From positions 6,229,501 to 6,293,500 of the forward strand of contig NZ_CP108143.1 of the NCBI RefSeq assembly GCF_036206005.1: a stretch of 64,000 nt of DNA, written 5' to 3'. The notes beneath the pieces were generated by a model that was given only the letters and a program-made list of their open reading frames with translations, did no database searches and was not told the origin of the DNA. The stretch is from Streptomyces sp. NBC_00178. GTDB lineage: Bacteria; Actinomycetota; Actinomycetes; Streptomycetales; Streptomycetaceae. The translations under genes and the position numbers were made by a program. This document shows, one piece after another, positions 34,500-42,920 of the stretch (its first letter is position 1; each line of letters starts with the position of its first letter).

Positions 34500-35304
34500 C
34501 CGGTCCCCGGACGTCCGGCGAGTCCACCAGTTCCGCCAGAGCCGTGGCCAGCGCGCCGAGCCCGGGTCCGGCCGGGCCGCCGGGCTCGGACATGTACAGG
34601 TCGCGGCGGATCTCGATCATCAGTGCGCCGACCCGGCGGTCCGTCCCGTAGTGCTTCAACGGGACGTACGTGCCGGGGAACGGGCTGTCGAGCCCCGTGC
34701 CGCCGAAACCGGCGAACGCCGCCTCCGCCCGGGCCAGGAGCCCGGGCGGGGTGTGGAAGCCGTCGGTGCCCAGACAGACCGGTGGGCGCGGCCCGGTGCC
34801 GTGCAGCTCGTAGGGGAGCGGGGCGGTCGGATACGAATGGACGTCGATGACGACCGCACGTCCCGTCGCTGCGAGCCGCGCGTCCACCGCGGCGGTCATC
34901 GCCTCCGCGTACGGGTGGAAGAAGCGGTCGAGCAGCGGCTGCGGACGGCTCCCCTCGGGACGCAGACGCTCGCGGTGGGTGGTGTGCGTGTACACCGCTC
35001 CCATGCCGACGGCCAGCATCTCCTCCCGGTCGTCCGGGAAGCGCTCGGGGTCGACGACGAGGCGCGACAGGCCGTTCACGAACGTCCAGGGGGCCACCGC
35101 GCAGGCCTCGGACGCCAGCCTCGCCAACTCGGCGGTGTGGGAGTCCGTGATGTGGTCGAGTTCCGACTCCAGCGCCTCGTCGTCGAGCGAGATGCCCTCG
35201 CGTACGTCCGCCGGGACGGCCCGGGAGGAGTGCGGGACGTGCAGCAGCACCGGCGAATCGGCGGCCCCCGCGGTCAGTCGGTACGGCTGCGGTTCTGGGC
35301 TCAA
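34468..35304 (-). CDS. N-formylglutamate amidohydrolase family protein
   Basis: A 278-residue hydrolase. Family motifs are VLLHVPHSSRAVPADVR near the start, ELDHITDSHTAELA, NGLSRLVVDPERF, AVVIDVHSYPTAPLPYE with the DxHS metal motif, and LMIEIRRDLYM near the C-terminus. Members hydrolyse N-formyl-L-glutamate to formate and glutamate at the end of histidine breakdown, or act on related N-acyl amino acids. The start is taken as TTG at 35304, with GGAGG 8 bases upstream; the open frame continues upstream only as low-complexity sequence. The 3' end overlaps the VOC gene by 32 bases on the other strand. No histidine-utilisation genes lie nearby, so the in vivo substrate is uncertain. Confidence 0.84.
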   Translation of the reverse strand: MSPEPQPYRLTAGAADSPVLLHVPHSSRAVPADVREGISLDDEALESELDHITDSHTAELARLASEACAVAPWTFVNGLSRLVVDPERFPDDREEMLAVGMGAVYTHTTHRERLRPEGSRPQPLLDRFFHPYAEAMTAAVDARLAATGRAVVIDVHSYPTAPLPYELHGTGPRPPVCLGTDGFHTPPGLLARAEAAFAGFGGTGLDSPFPGTYVPLKHYGTDRRVGALMIEIRRDLYMSEPGGPAGPGLGALATALAELVDSPDVRGPVSGAGRTAWS

Positions 35305-35555
35305 GGAGCGGTCCTCCGGTGCGCGGCGGGGTGACGACGGGAGGGGAAAGGCTACGCGGGTCCCGGTGGACCCGGCCCGTCCACGTGCAGGGGCCCGATG
35401 CGCGGCGCCACCTGCACGGGGCTCCTCGGCCGCTGGAGCATCCCGGCCGCCCGCCCGGGGCACCCCGACCGCCCGGCGGCCGACGGCCACCGTCGGCCCC
35501 GTGGACAGCGCTTCGCCGACCCGGCGGCGGGATGCTGCCCGGGGTGCCGGCACAT

Positions 35556-35610
35556 GCCCCGGCCCGCTTCGTCACCGCCCGGCGAGGACGGTGACGAAGC
35601 GGGCCGGGGC
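35556..35610 (-). terminator. terminator of the secreted peptidase gene, 22-base perfect arms
   Basis: Arms 35556-35577 and 35589-35610 are exact reverse complements with an 11-base loop, ending 13 bases past the stop of the minus-strand peptidase gene. The rest of the 318-base gap up to 35304 is GC-rich and shows only the ribosome site of the amidohydrolase gene. Confidence 0.85.
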
Positions 35611-35622
35611 GGGCGTCCCGGT

Positions 35623-37251
35623 TCAGGAGGAGTCGCGTGCCGTCGCGCCTCCGCCGGCGGCGATCCCTCCCCGGGGCCTGGGGGACGAGAACGGCGGTGT
35701 GTCCTGGCGGCACGTCGTGCCGGACGGCGGGAGGACGCCGTCGACGAGGTACCGGCTCTCGTGTTCCTGGACGCATCCGCTGGGATTGAGCAGGGCGGTG
35801 TGCCCGTAGCCGGTGTTGGTGAGCAGGCGTGCGTCGGCGAGTTCCCTCGCCATCGCCTGGGCGCCGGCGTAGGGCGTGGACGGGTCGTAGACGGTCCCCA
35901 CCACCAGGACGGGGTTCGCGGTGGGCTTGTTCCACGGGCCGTTGTACTGTTCGGCGGCCCGGACGGGCCAGGTCGAGCAGGGCTCGGCGGCCCAGGTCCA
36001 GAAGCGGCCCGCGTCACCCGCGCGGGCGGCGCTCGCCTCCTCCAGCGCGTGGAAGGCGCCGGGGTCGTGCGGATTGGGACTGTCGCCGCAGAGCACGGCA
36101 CCGCCCTGTTCTTCACCCGTGTACGGGGAGGGGTCCGGAACCGGGGGCGCCGGCGGGGACACGGGCGGCGCCGGGACCCGGCCCTCCCACAGCTCCTGCA
36201 GCCGGCCCGCGAGGTCGGACCATCCCGGGTTCACGATGTAGAGACTGTTCACGACGTCGGCGACGGTCCGGGCGTACGTCCACCCGTCCACGGGGTGCTT
36301 CCGCAGACGTGCGGTCAGCTTGTCGAACTTCGCCTCGGTCGCCTTCGCGCTGCCGGCGGAGAACGCGCACCGGGTGACGTCGGTGGCCCCGCACCGCGTG
36401 AGGAACTGCTTCAGGGTCGCCGCCGCCGTGCGGTCCGAACCCATGCGGAGGAACGTCGGCCGTGACGGCTCCTTCCGCGATCCGTGGTCCGTCCAGGCCT
36501 GCGGGTCGATGTTGCTGTCCAGGACCATGGCACGGACCTTGCCGGGGAAGAGATTGGCGTAGGTGGCCCCCAGGATGGTGCCGTAGGAGATCCCCATGTA
36601 GGTGAGCTGCCGGTCGCCGACCGCCCTGCGCAGGAGGTCGAGGTCCTGCGCGGTCTCGGCGGTCGACACATGGCGCAGCAACTCGGGGTCGCGCTGCTCG
36701 CAGCGACGCCCGAGGTCCTTGTAGGAGGAGATCCAGGCCGACCGCTCCTCCTCGCCCACAGGGAAGCCGGCCGGCTTCCTCGCCAGCCAGTCGGCGGCCT
36801 CGTCGGGGTCGCCGAAGCAGTTCACCGCCGTGCTGTTGCCGACCCCCCGGGGGTCCCAGCTGACGATGTCGAACCGCTCCCGCACGGTCTGCGGGAACGC
36901 CTCGTAGTTCTGGGGCATCTGCACCGTGCCGGGCCCGCCCGGGCCGCCGGGGTTGAAGAACAGGGTGCCGATGCGCCGCCCCGGGTCGAGTGCCTTGTGC
37001 CGGACCACCGCGAGGCCGATGGCCCGGCCGCCCGGGGCCCGGTGGTCCAGCGGGACCTGGACGGTGGCGCAGTCGAACGGGCTACCGGGTATGCAGGGGC
37101 TCCAGGCCGGCCGGGGCGCGGGCACCTCCGGTGGAGTGGCACCGCCCGCGCGGGCGATCTCCGGGCCGGTGAGAACCGACGAGCAGAGCATCGCCGCGGC
37201 GACGGCCGCCGCGCGACGCCGACGGTCCGCTATGGATCCGCGCATGGACAT
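35623..37251 (-). CDS. secreted tripeptidyl-aminopeptidase-like alpha/beta hydrolase
   Basis: A 542-residue exported serine hydrolase of the Streptomyces tripeptidyl aminopeptidase (S33) type. The N-terminus is a signal peptide: RRRRAAAVAAAMLCSS, then a cleavage-like ARAGG. The oxyanion segment is LFFNPGGPGGPG, the nucleophile Ser is in TYMGISYGTILGA, the acid is the Asp in VYDPSTPYAGA, and the catalytic His is in GYGHTALLNPS. Several paired cysteines (for example CATVQ and CVQEHES) fit an extracellular enzyme. ATG at 37251 has GGGAAG about 9 bases upstream. It likely trims peptides from extracellular proteins. A strong terminator follows. Confidence 0.9.
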   Translation of the reverse strand: MSMRGSIADRRRRAAAVAAAMLCSSVLTGPEIARAGGATPPEVPAPRPAWSPCIPGSPFDCATVQVPLDHRAPGGRAIGLAVVRHKALDPGRRIGTLFFNPGGPGGPGTVQMPQNYEAFPQTVRERFDIVSWDPRGVGNSTAVNCFGDPDEAADWLARKPAGFPVGEEERSAWISSYKDLGRRCEQRDPELLRHVSTAETAQDLDLLRRAVGDRQLTYMGISYGTILGATYANLFPGKVRAMVLDSNIDPQAWTDHGSRKEPSRPTFLRMGSDRTAAATLKQFLTRCGATDVTRCAFSAGSAKATEAKFDKLTARLRKHPVDGWTYARTVADVVNSLYIVNPGWSDLAGRLQELWEGRVPAPPVSPPAPPVPDPSPYTGEEQGGAVLCGDSPNPHDPGAFHALEEASAARAGDAGRFWTWAAEPCSTWPVRAAEQYNGPWNKPTANPVLVVGTVYDPSTPYAGAQAMARELADARLLTNTGYGHTALLNPSGCVQEHESRYLVDGVLPPSGTTCRQDTPPFSSPRPRGGIAAGGGATARDSS

Positions 37252-37545
37252 GTCTGGTCTTCCCTCTCAGCTGGGGGCCGGTGCGGCCGAGGCCGTGGGC
37301 GACCGGCACACCGTCGGCTCAACCACACTGCGACCCCCTCCCGCCCGCGAGCCGGGCGCACCCGATCGAGCGGAACAGCGGCGGCCGTGTACGCCGATGG
37401 AGGGAGGGCCGCGCAACCCGCCGCGTTGCGTACGGGACGGCGTGGGCGCCTGCGCGTACCTGCGGTGGCACAGGCACAGCTGCGCGGGGCTCGCATTCGC
37501 TCACGTGTGCGTCGGGCGCGCACCATGGTCCTCTACAGTCGGCGG

Positions 37546-38205
37546 GTGCCTGAACATGCCTACCTCGCAGCCGTCCGGAAGTCCTACGACACGGTCGCCG
37601 CCGACTACTTCGCCCAGGTCAAAGCCCCGGAGCAACTGGACCCCCTGTCGCGCGGGATGCTGGACGCCTTCGCCGAGACGGTCCTGGCATCCGGCCTGGG
37701 GCCCGTGGCCGACCTGGGATGCGGACCCGGCAAGGTGACGGCGTACCTGGCCCGGCGCGGTGTGCCCGCCTTCGGTGTCGACCTGTCCCCGGAGATGGTC
37801 GCACTGGCGCGGCGCGCCCACCCGCACCTGGAGTTCACCGTCGGCTCCATGACCGCGCCCGCGATCGACGACGACGCGCTCGGCGGCATCCTGGCCTACT
37901 ACTCCACCCACCACACGCCACCGGGCCAACTGCCCGTCGTCTTCGGCGAGTTCCACCGGACGCTCGCCCCGGGCGGCCACGTGATGGTGGCCGGTCATAC
38001 GGGAGCGGGAGAACTCCTGCGCCCGACACAGGCGTACGGCGGCCACCCGGTGTCCTACGAGTCCTACCTGTCACCGCCCGACCGCATCGCCGAACTTCTG
38101 CGGGGGGCCGGGCTCGTCGTCACGGCCCGGCTGATCGAGGAACCCGCCCCGGGCGCCACGAGGACCCATGCCACTTTCCTGGCACGGAAGCCCGAACGGG
38201 GCTGA
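37546..38205 (+). CDS. class I SAM-dependent methyltransferase
   Basis: A 219-residue methyltransferase. Motif I VADLGCGPGKVTAYLARRG binds S-adenosylmethionine; GVDLSPEMVALAR is motif II-like; ILAYYSTHHTPP and HRTLAPGGHVMVAGHTG follow. GTG at 37546 is proposed because TACAGT lies at 37534-37539, 6 bases before it, the arrangement of a leaderless Streptomyces transcript. An ATG at 37525 in the same frame is the alternative; neither has a Shine-Dalgarno site. The target is unknown. It stands alone between a divergent peptidase gene and a convergent lipoprotein gene. Confidence 0.85.
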   Translation: MPEHAYLAAVRKSYDTVAADYFAQVKAPEQLDPLSRGMLDAFAETVLASGLGPVADLGCGPGKVTAYLARRGVPAFGVDLSPEMVALARRAHPHLEFTVGSMTAPAIDDDALGGILAYYSTHHTPPGQLPVVFGEFHRTLAPGGHVMVAGHTGAGELLRPTQAYGGHPVSYESYLSPPDRIAELLRGAGLVVTARLIEEPAPGATRTHATFLARKPERG

Positions 38206-38341
38206 GGGGCAAGGAGCAGTCAACGGGAGTGCGGGGCAGGGGTGTTCGGGAGCCGGGCTGCGCGTGGGCGTGCGGGGCCGGGGACGATCCGGGCGACGGA
38301 CAGCCTCGCCCCCTCCGTCCGGCGGCCGGTGTGCCCGGACC

Positions 38342-39220
38342 TCAGCCGGCCCAGACGTCCGCGTCGTCGGCCGGCACGGTGGTGGCCAGCTTCAGTTCCT
38401 TGCGGGCCCCCACGGTCTTCTTCGGGTCGATGCCGGTGAAGGCGAGGTCGTACGCGATGTAGAAGGCGTCCGTGTCCTTGGCCTTGGCGGCGTCGTGCCA
38501 GGCTTCGGCCGTCTCCTCCAGCTTCGTGCGGAGCTTGACGGTCTCCGGCTGCTGGATGCCCTTCATCGTCTTGAGGTGGCCGTCGAGTGCGGCTGCGACG
38601 GCCTTGGCCTGCTTCCTGTAGCCGGCCAGGTCGTCCTCGATCAGCTCGGCCTCGGGCTGGTTCGCCCACAGGGCTTCGTAGACGGCGTTCGCGCCGTTGA
38701 GGTACGCGAGCTGGTCGGCGCTCAGGGACCGGTTCTTCAGGGAGCCGGTGGAGGTGCCCGACTTCTGGGTGTAGGCGCAGCTCACCGCGCGGTCGCCGGT
38801 CCGCCAGCTCTGGGCCGTCGGGTAGTAGTAGAAGAGCTCGACGCCCGCAGGGACCGCCCAGGTGTCGGAGACGAACTTCTGGGACTCCACGGGGCAGCGA
38901 TTGTCGGCGATCTTCGACACGCCGTCCTCACCGGGGTACTCGGTGATGCCTTCGATCGAGAACTCGCCCACGACCTGCCCCTTGTGCGGCTCCTTGCACG
39001 GGATGATCTCGACGCCGAACTCCTCACTCGCCGTCGCCACGCTGTTCGGGGTGTAGCAGTCGCCCGGAACGAGGGAGAAGACGGAGCGCTGGCGCAACGC
39101 GCTCTTGGCGCCGGCCTTCGCGCCGTCGAGGGCGCCGGAGCAACCCACTGCTCCCACCGCGAGAAGGGCGACAACGGTCGATATACCGCGTACGGAGCGG
39201 GACGTGACACCGAAAAGCAT
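38342..39220 (-). CDS. septum-formation family lipoprotein
   Basis: A 292-residue lipoprotein. The signal VVALLAVGAVGC-S ends in a lipobox Cys at about residue 27. The mature part carries the septum-formation domain features: VFSLVPGDCYTPN, EIIPCKEPHKGQVVGEF and NRCPVESQKFV, with conserved cysteines likely forming disulfides. A helical C-terminal region (about 175-270) follows. GAGGA lies 10 bases upstream of ATG 39220. The name comes from related actinobacterial proteins linked to septum formation; a direct role here is not shown. It diverges from a DUF1772 gene. Confidence 0.82.
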   Translation of the reverse strand: MLFGVTSRSVRGISTVVALLAVGAVGCSGALDGAKAGAKSALRQRSVFSLVPGDCYTPNSVATASEEFGVEIIPCKEPHKGQVVGEFSIEGITEYPGEDGVSKIADNRCPVESQKFVSDTWAVPAGVELFYYYPTAQSWRTGDRAVSCAYTQKSGTSTGSLKNRSLSADQLAYLNGANAVYEALWANQPEAELIEDDLAGYRKQAKAVAAALDGHLKTMKGIQQPETVKLRTKLEETAEAWHDAAKAKDTDAFYIAYDLAFTGIDPKKTVGARKELKLATTVPADDADVWAG

Positions 39221-39551
39221 GACGGAGGCATCCTCAAACGGAAGGGATGTGAACAGGTGTGCGCATCGTATGGCATAAGTGTGACGATGCCGTCCACGGC
39301 CGATGCGTCCGCCGACGGCTCCGCGCCGGGCGCTCCGGCGGAGGGTCATCCCGGCCGGAATCCCGGCGACGGCCGGATCCGGCCCCGCTGCCACCCCTCG
39401 CCACGACCTGACGAAAAAGACTGCGCGAGACAGTGGCCGGTATTACGATGCGCTGCGCCAAGGCCCTTGGGATGAAGGCCTGTTCAGCTTGCCGGACCCG
39501 AGGGGCCACCATCCTCGGCGAGCGGGCGGCAGCCCCGGAACCGGAGCTTCC
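39221..39551. other. divergent promoter region
   Basis: 331 bases between the lipoprotein gene and the DUF1772 gene. A local AT-rich patch holds CATACGAT on the minus strand (revcomp of 39265-39275 region), a candidate -10 for the lipoprotein gene, and TATTACGAT near 39440 on the plus strand, a candidate -10 for the DUF1772 gene. No firm -35 elements or repeats were found. Confidence 0.3.
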
Positions 39552-40055
39552 GTGAGAGCACTGCAGACCACGACACTCCTGGCGGCGGCGATCGGGGCCG
39601 CACTCATGGCTGGCCTGTTCTGCGCCTTCGCCTACGCCGTCATGCCCGGGCTGTCCCGTACGGACGACCGCGCGTTCGTCCGTGCCATGCAGCAGATCAA
39701 CCGGGCCGTCATCAACGGGTGGTTCCTGGTGCCCTTCCTGCTGCCCCTGCCCCTGCTCGTGCTGGCGACGGTCCTCGCGGCCAGGGGGCACAGCCCGGGC
39801 GCCCTGCCCTGGGTCATCGCCGCGCTCGCGCTGTACCTGGCCGCCTTCATGGTCACCGGTACGCGGAACGTGCCGCTCAACGACGCGCTCGACAAGGTCC
39901 CCGCGGACGCAGGGCCCGACGGTCTCCGAGCAGCGCGTGCCGCGTTCGAGGAGGGCTGGGCCAGGTGGAACACGGTGCGCGCCGTCCTGCACACCGCCTC
40001 CCTCGGCACGCTGCTCTGGGCGGTCCACCTGCACGGCTCGCAGCACGGGAGCTGA
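39552..40055 (+). CDS. DUF1772 (anthrone oxygenase-like) membrane protein
   Basis: A 167-residue membrane protein with four hydrophobic helices: TLLAAAIGAALMAGLFCAFAY, GWFLVPFLLPLPLLVLATVL, LPWVIAALALYLAAF and a C-terminal VLHTASLGTLLWAVHL. The segments FCAFAYAVMPGL, MQQINRAVINGWF and GTRNVPLND are typical of DUF1772. GTG at 39552 is chosen because GGAG lies 5 bases upstream. Some relatives act in polyketide oxidation, but most have no known role, and nothing nearby suggests one. Confidence 0.83.
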   Translation: MRALQTTTLLAAAIGAALMAGLFCAFAYAVMPGLSRTDDRAFVRAMQQINRAVINGWFLVPFLLPLPLLVLATVLAARGHSPGALPWVIAALALYLAAFMVTGTRNVPLNDALDKVPADAGPDGLRAARAAFEEGWARWNTVRAVLHTASLGTLLWAVHLHGSQHGS

Positions 40056-40117
40056 ACGCCCGGAGGGGCCGGGGCCCGCCATTCCGCGGAAATGATGATC
40101 CGTCACACAAGGGGCGG

Positions 40118-40600
40118 TCAGGCAGCCATGACCAGAGTCTCCTTGGCCTTGGTGGACACCGTTTCCGGCACGGTGACGGGGCGGGCGAAGACGACCACCC
40201 GCAGGAGTGCGAACCGTCCCACCCCGGCCACCGCGGAGGCCGAGAGGTACACCGTCTGCTCGACCAGGGCCGAGGGGTCCGGCCGCACGGAGTGCAGCAC
40301 GAGCAGCGCCGCGGTCGTGAAGGTATAGCTCACGGCCACCGTCAGCCCCGACTGCACGTGGATCCGCCATCCCCGTCGACCGCTGCGGAAGGAGATCCGG
40401 CTGTGGAGTTCCGTCGCGATCACCGTGGACACGACGGTGACCACGGCATTCGCGAGCAGCAGGGGCACCCGGTCGCCGACCAGTACCAACACGCCGCTCG
40501 ATGCCACGCCGACCCCGCCGCCGCAGACGACGAAGCGGACGAAGGCCAGGACGAGCGACGAGGTGGTGCGCTGCGTCGGCCGGTGCGCTGGGGCGGTCAC
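40118..40600 (-). CDS. GtrA-family membrane protein
   Basis: A 160-residue protein with four predicted helices (FVRFVVCGGGVGVASSGVLVLV, LLANAVVTVVSTVIATELHS, LTVAVSYTFTTAALLVL, and LSASAVAGVGRFALLRVVVF). The order and the FxRF-x-x-x-G start and SRISFRSG loop match GtrA, a family often involved in flipping lipid-linked sugars. GTG at 40600 has GGAGG 7 bases upstream. The neighbouring gene in the opposite direction is a polytopic glycosyltransferase, so the two could handle a lipid-linked sugar together. Confidence 0.83.
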   Translation of the reverse strand: MTAPAHRPTQRTTSSLVLAFVRFVVCGGGVGVASSGVLVLVGDRVPLLLANAVVTVVSTVIATELHSRISFRSGRRGWRIHVQSGLTVAVSYTFTTAALLVLHSVRPDPSALVEQTVYLSASAVAGVGRFALLRVVVFARPVTVPETVSTKAKETLVMAA

Positions 40601-40703
40601 GGGTGAGCCTCCGGAAGGGGTGCGGAACGGTGATCCGATTCCACCCCACACGCCGGGGGAGGCGCATCACCCGGGCGGTGTGGCCGGTCCCCTACTTCCT
40701 CTG

Positions 40704-40737
40704 GGGGTATCCCCCACGGGGCACTGGGGGATACCCC
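40704..40737. repeat. inverted repeat in the gtrA/glycosyltransferase intergenic region
   Basis: Arms GGGGTATCCCCCA (40704-40716) and TGGGGGATACCCC (40725-40737) are exact reverse complements with an 8-base loop. It lies between divergent genes, so an operator is more likely than a terminator. Confidence 0.65.
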
Positions 40738-40790
40738 TGCCGCGGTCGGCGCGGGTCCCGGTCGCGGGAGAGGCAAAGCCGGTCGTTGAG

Positions 40791-40883
40791 GATCAAGTCC
40801 GCGAGGCGGCGGTGAAGTCCGGGATACGACGGTCAAGTCCGCGAGGCGACGGTGAAGTCCGGGATACGACGGTGAAGTCCGCG
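40791..40883. repeat. five 20-bp tandem repeats
   Basis: Units start at 40791, 40811, 40831, 40851 and 40871 (the last partial). Each opens with a variant of GGTGAAGTCC or GGTCAAGTCC; second halves alternate between GCGAGGCGAC and GGGATACGAC, so the true period is 40 bp made of two related 20-bp halves. The 20-bp period is not a multiple of three, arguing against coding. The whole 493-base gap (40601-41093) has no other clear feature besides the inverted repeat at 40704. Confidence 0.85.
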
Positions 40884-41093
40884 GTCCGCGCGCAAGGGAC
40901 GGACCACCGTCGTCCGGGACCGGGGCGCGCCCCGCGGCGTACGCCCGTCCGTGTCCCGCCGCACTCCCTCTCGTTGACAAGTGGCGGGCCGCCCCGGGAC
41001 GGGGTGGAGCGGGCGTGGTCGCGTCGGCCCCGCGTGGACGGGCCGGTGATCGGCCGCCACCCGCCCCTGATCTTCGGCCCCGCGAGGAGAGCC

Positions 41094-42626
41094 ATGCATG
41101 TGACCCGGGTGCGGACGACGGCACCGGAGCAGGCCGTCACCGCGCCGCACACCCGGCCGGCCGGTCCGCTGCCGTGGCTCACAGCCCTGGGGCTGGCCTT
41201 CCTCGTCCTGCAACTGGTCGTCGTCGTACCGGGTTCGGGCCTGGGCTGGGACGAGACCGTCTACGTGAGCCAGGCCGGGGGAAACGCCCCACCCGCGTTC
41301 TTCAGCGCACCCCGCGCCCGGGGGATCTCCTACCTCGTCTCCCCGGTCGCCGCGCTGACCGCTTCCACCGCCGTGCTGAGGATCTACCTCGCCCTGCTGT
41401 CCGCGGCGGCGCTGGTGGGTGCCCTCTACGTCTGGCGCAAGGTGCTGCCCACGCCGGTCCTCGTCTGCGCGGGGGCGTTCTTCGCCGGGCTGTGGCCGAC
41501 CCTGTTCTACGGCTCGGCCGCCATGCCCAATCCCTGGTGCGCCCTCGGAGCCCTGGCCGCGACCGGCTGGGTCGCCAGGCCGGTGCCCGACGGCACGGGC
41601 CGCAGGGAGGCGGTGGGCGCGGGGGCCGCGGTGGCGCTCGTCGCCCTCATGAGGCCCGCCGACGGATTCTGGCTGGCGCTGCCGCTGGTTCTTGCCGTCT
41701 CCGTGTCTCCCGGCAGACGCCGCCCGGGTGTCCGCGCGGCGCTCGTGGCCGGGCTGATCGCGGGGTGCGCCCCGTGGACCGCCGAGGCGTACACCCGTTT
41801 CGGAGGTCTCGGCGCACGGCTTCACCGGGCGGGTGAGATCCAGGGCGGTCTCGGCTGGAACATGGCCGTGGACGACCATCTGCGGGCGCTCGCCGGACGT
41901 ACCCTGTGCCGCCCCTGCGACATCGGGTGGGAGAGTCCGGGGACGGCGCTGTGGCTGACACTCCTGCCCCTGCTCGTCATCGGCGGGGTCGTGGCGGCCC
42001 GGCGCCCGGGCCGCGGCACCGTGGCGCTGCTCGCCGCGGGGACGGGACTCTCCGTGGCCCTGCCGTATCTCTTCCTCGTCGGCTACGCCGCTCCCCGCTT
42101 CCTGCTCCCCGCGTACGCCCTGCTGTCCGTGCCGCTGGCCGAGTGCCTGGTCCACCTCTTCGCGCGCGCGTCGAACGCCCGCCGGCCAGGTGGGGCCGCC
42201 CTGCTCACCCTGGTCCTGGCAGCCCACCTCACGGCGCAGCTCCTCGTGGTGAGCCACGTGGTGCGCGTCAGTCACGCCACGACCGCACGCTTCACCGCGA
42301 TCGCCGGGGCCCTGAACCGCTCGGGGGTGAGGCCGCCGTGCGTGATCAGCGGGACCGATGCCGTGCCGATCGCCTACTACGCGGGCTGCGCGTCGCGGCA
42401 GACGGCGGGCCACGACGCGAGCACCACCCCGGCCGCACTGCGGAAGACCGCCCTGCACGTACCGACGGCGTTGCTCGTGGCCCCCGGCGCGGCACCCCCG
42501 CCGTGGGCCGGCGGCCGGCGGGCCGTTCTCCTGCCCCCGGGCAACAGCGTCTCCGCCTACCGGGGTTACGTGGTCCTGCCGGCGGTCGCGGCGGACAGGA
42601 CGGACCTGGCCCGGCGACCGCGCTGA
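41094..42626 (+). CDS. polytopic membrane glycosyltransferase (GT-C, GT39-like)
   Basis: A 510-residue membrane protein with about 11 hydrophobic helices. After the first helix (LTALGLAFLVLQLVVVV) comes GLGWDETVYVSQAG, the acidic DE motif in the first outer loop that marks GT-C enzymes using lipid-linked sugars. The central helices include FFAGLWPTLFYGSAAMPNP and LVALMRPADGFWLAL. A soluble C-terminal part (about 400-510) contains two cysteines (CVISG, YYAGC). ATG at 41094 has GAGGAGA upstream. It probably transfers a sugar from a polyprenyl donor outside the membrane; acceptor unknown. Confidence 0.8.
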   Translation: MHVTRVRTTAPEQAVTAPHTRPAGPLPWLTALGLAFLVLQLVVVVPGSGLGWDETVYVSQAGGNAPPAFFSAPRARGISYLVSPVAALTASTAVLRIYLALLSAAALVGALYVWRKVLPTPVLVCAGAFFAGLWPTLFYGSAAMPNPWCALGALAATGWVARPVPDGTGRREAVGAGAAVALVALMRPADGFWLALPLVLAVSVSPGRRRPGVRAALVAGLIAGCAPWTAEAYTRFGGLGARLHRAGEIQGGLGWNMAVDDHLRALAGRTLCRPCDIGWESPGTALWLTLLPLLVIGGVVAARRPGRGTVALLAAGTGLSVALPYLFLVGYAAPRFLLPAYALLSVPLAECLVHLFARASNARRPGGAALLTLVLAAHLTAQLLVVSHVVRVSHATTARFTAIAGALNRSGVRPPCVISGTDAVPIAYYAGCASRQTAGHDASTTPAALRKTALHVPTALLVAPGAAPPPWAGGRRAVLLPPGNSVSAYRGYVVLPAVAADRTDLARRPR

Positions 42627-42920
42627 CCGGCGAGCGCCTCGACGGCGGCTCCACGGTGCGCTGCGCGGCCACCGAGGCCGGGCGGAGCCCGAGGGGCTCG
42701 TGACGAGAGTGTGGTCTCCGGGCCCGGGAATCACCGGCCGGGCGGTCGTGCACGCGCGTCGGCCGCTGCGGCCGATGCGCGCGTGCTACGAATACCCGGA
42801 CGGTGGAGGGCCGCCCCGGATCCATCCGGGTGCCGCCTGAAACGTCCCCGTAATCCGCCCGGCGCGGGAGCTTCCTACGCTCGCCCGGGAATCGTCGGAA
42901 CAGCGGACGGAGGCGGTGCC

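Noticed and set aside
40791..40883. Considered as a small CRISPR array.
   Set aside because: Units are 20 bp with no unique spacers and no cas genes nearby; simple tandem repeat.
42700..42840. A 46-codon GTG-started frame between the glycosyltransferase and alpha/beta-hydrolase genes with a GAGGGG-like site.
   Set aside because: No recognisable similarity or hydrophobic pattern; too short to separate from chance in this composition.
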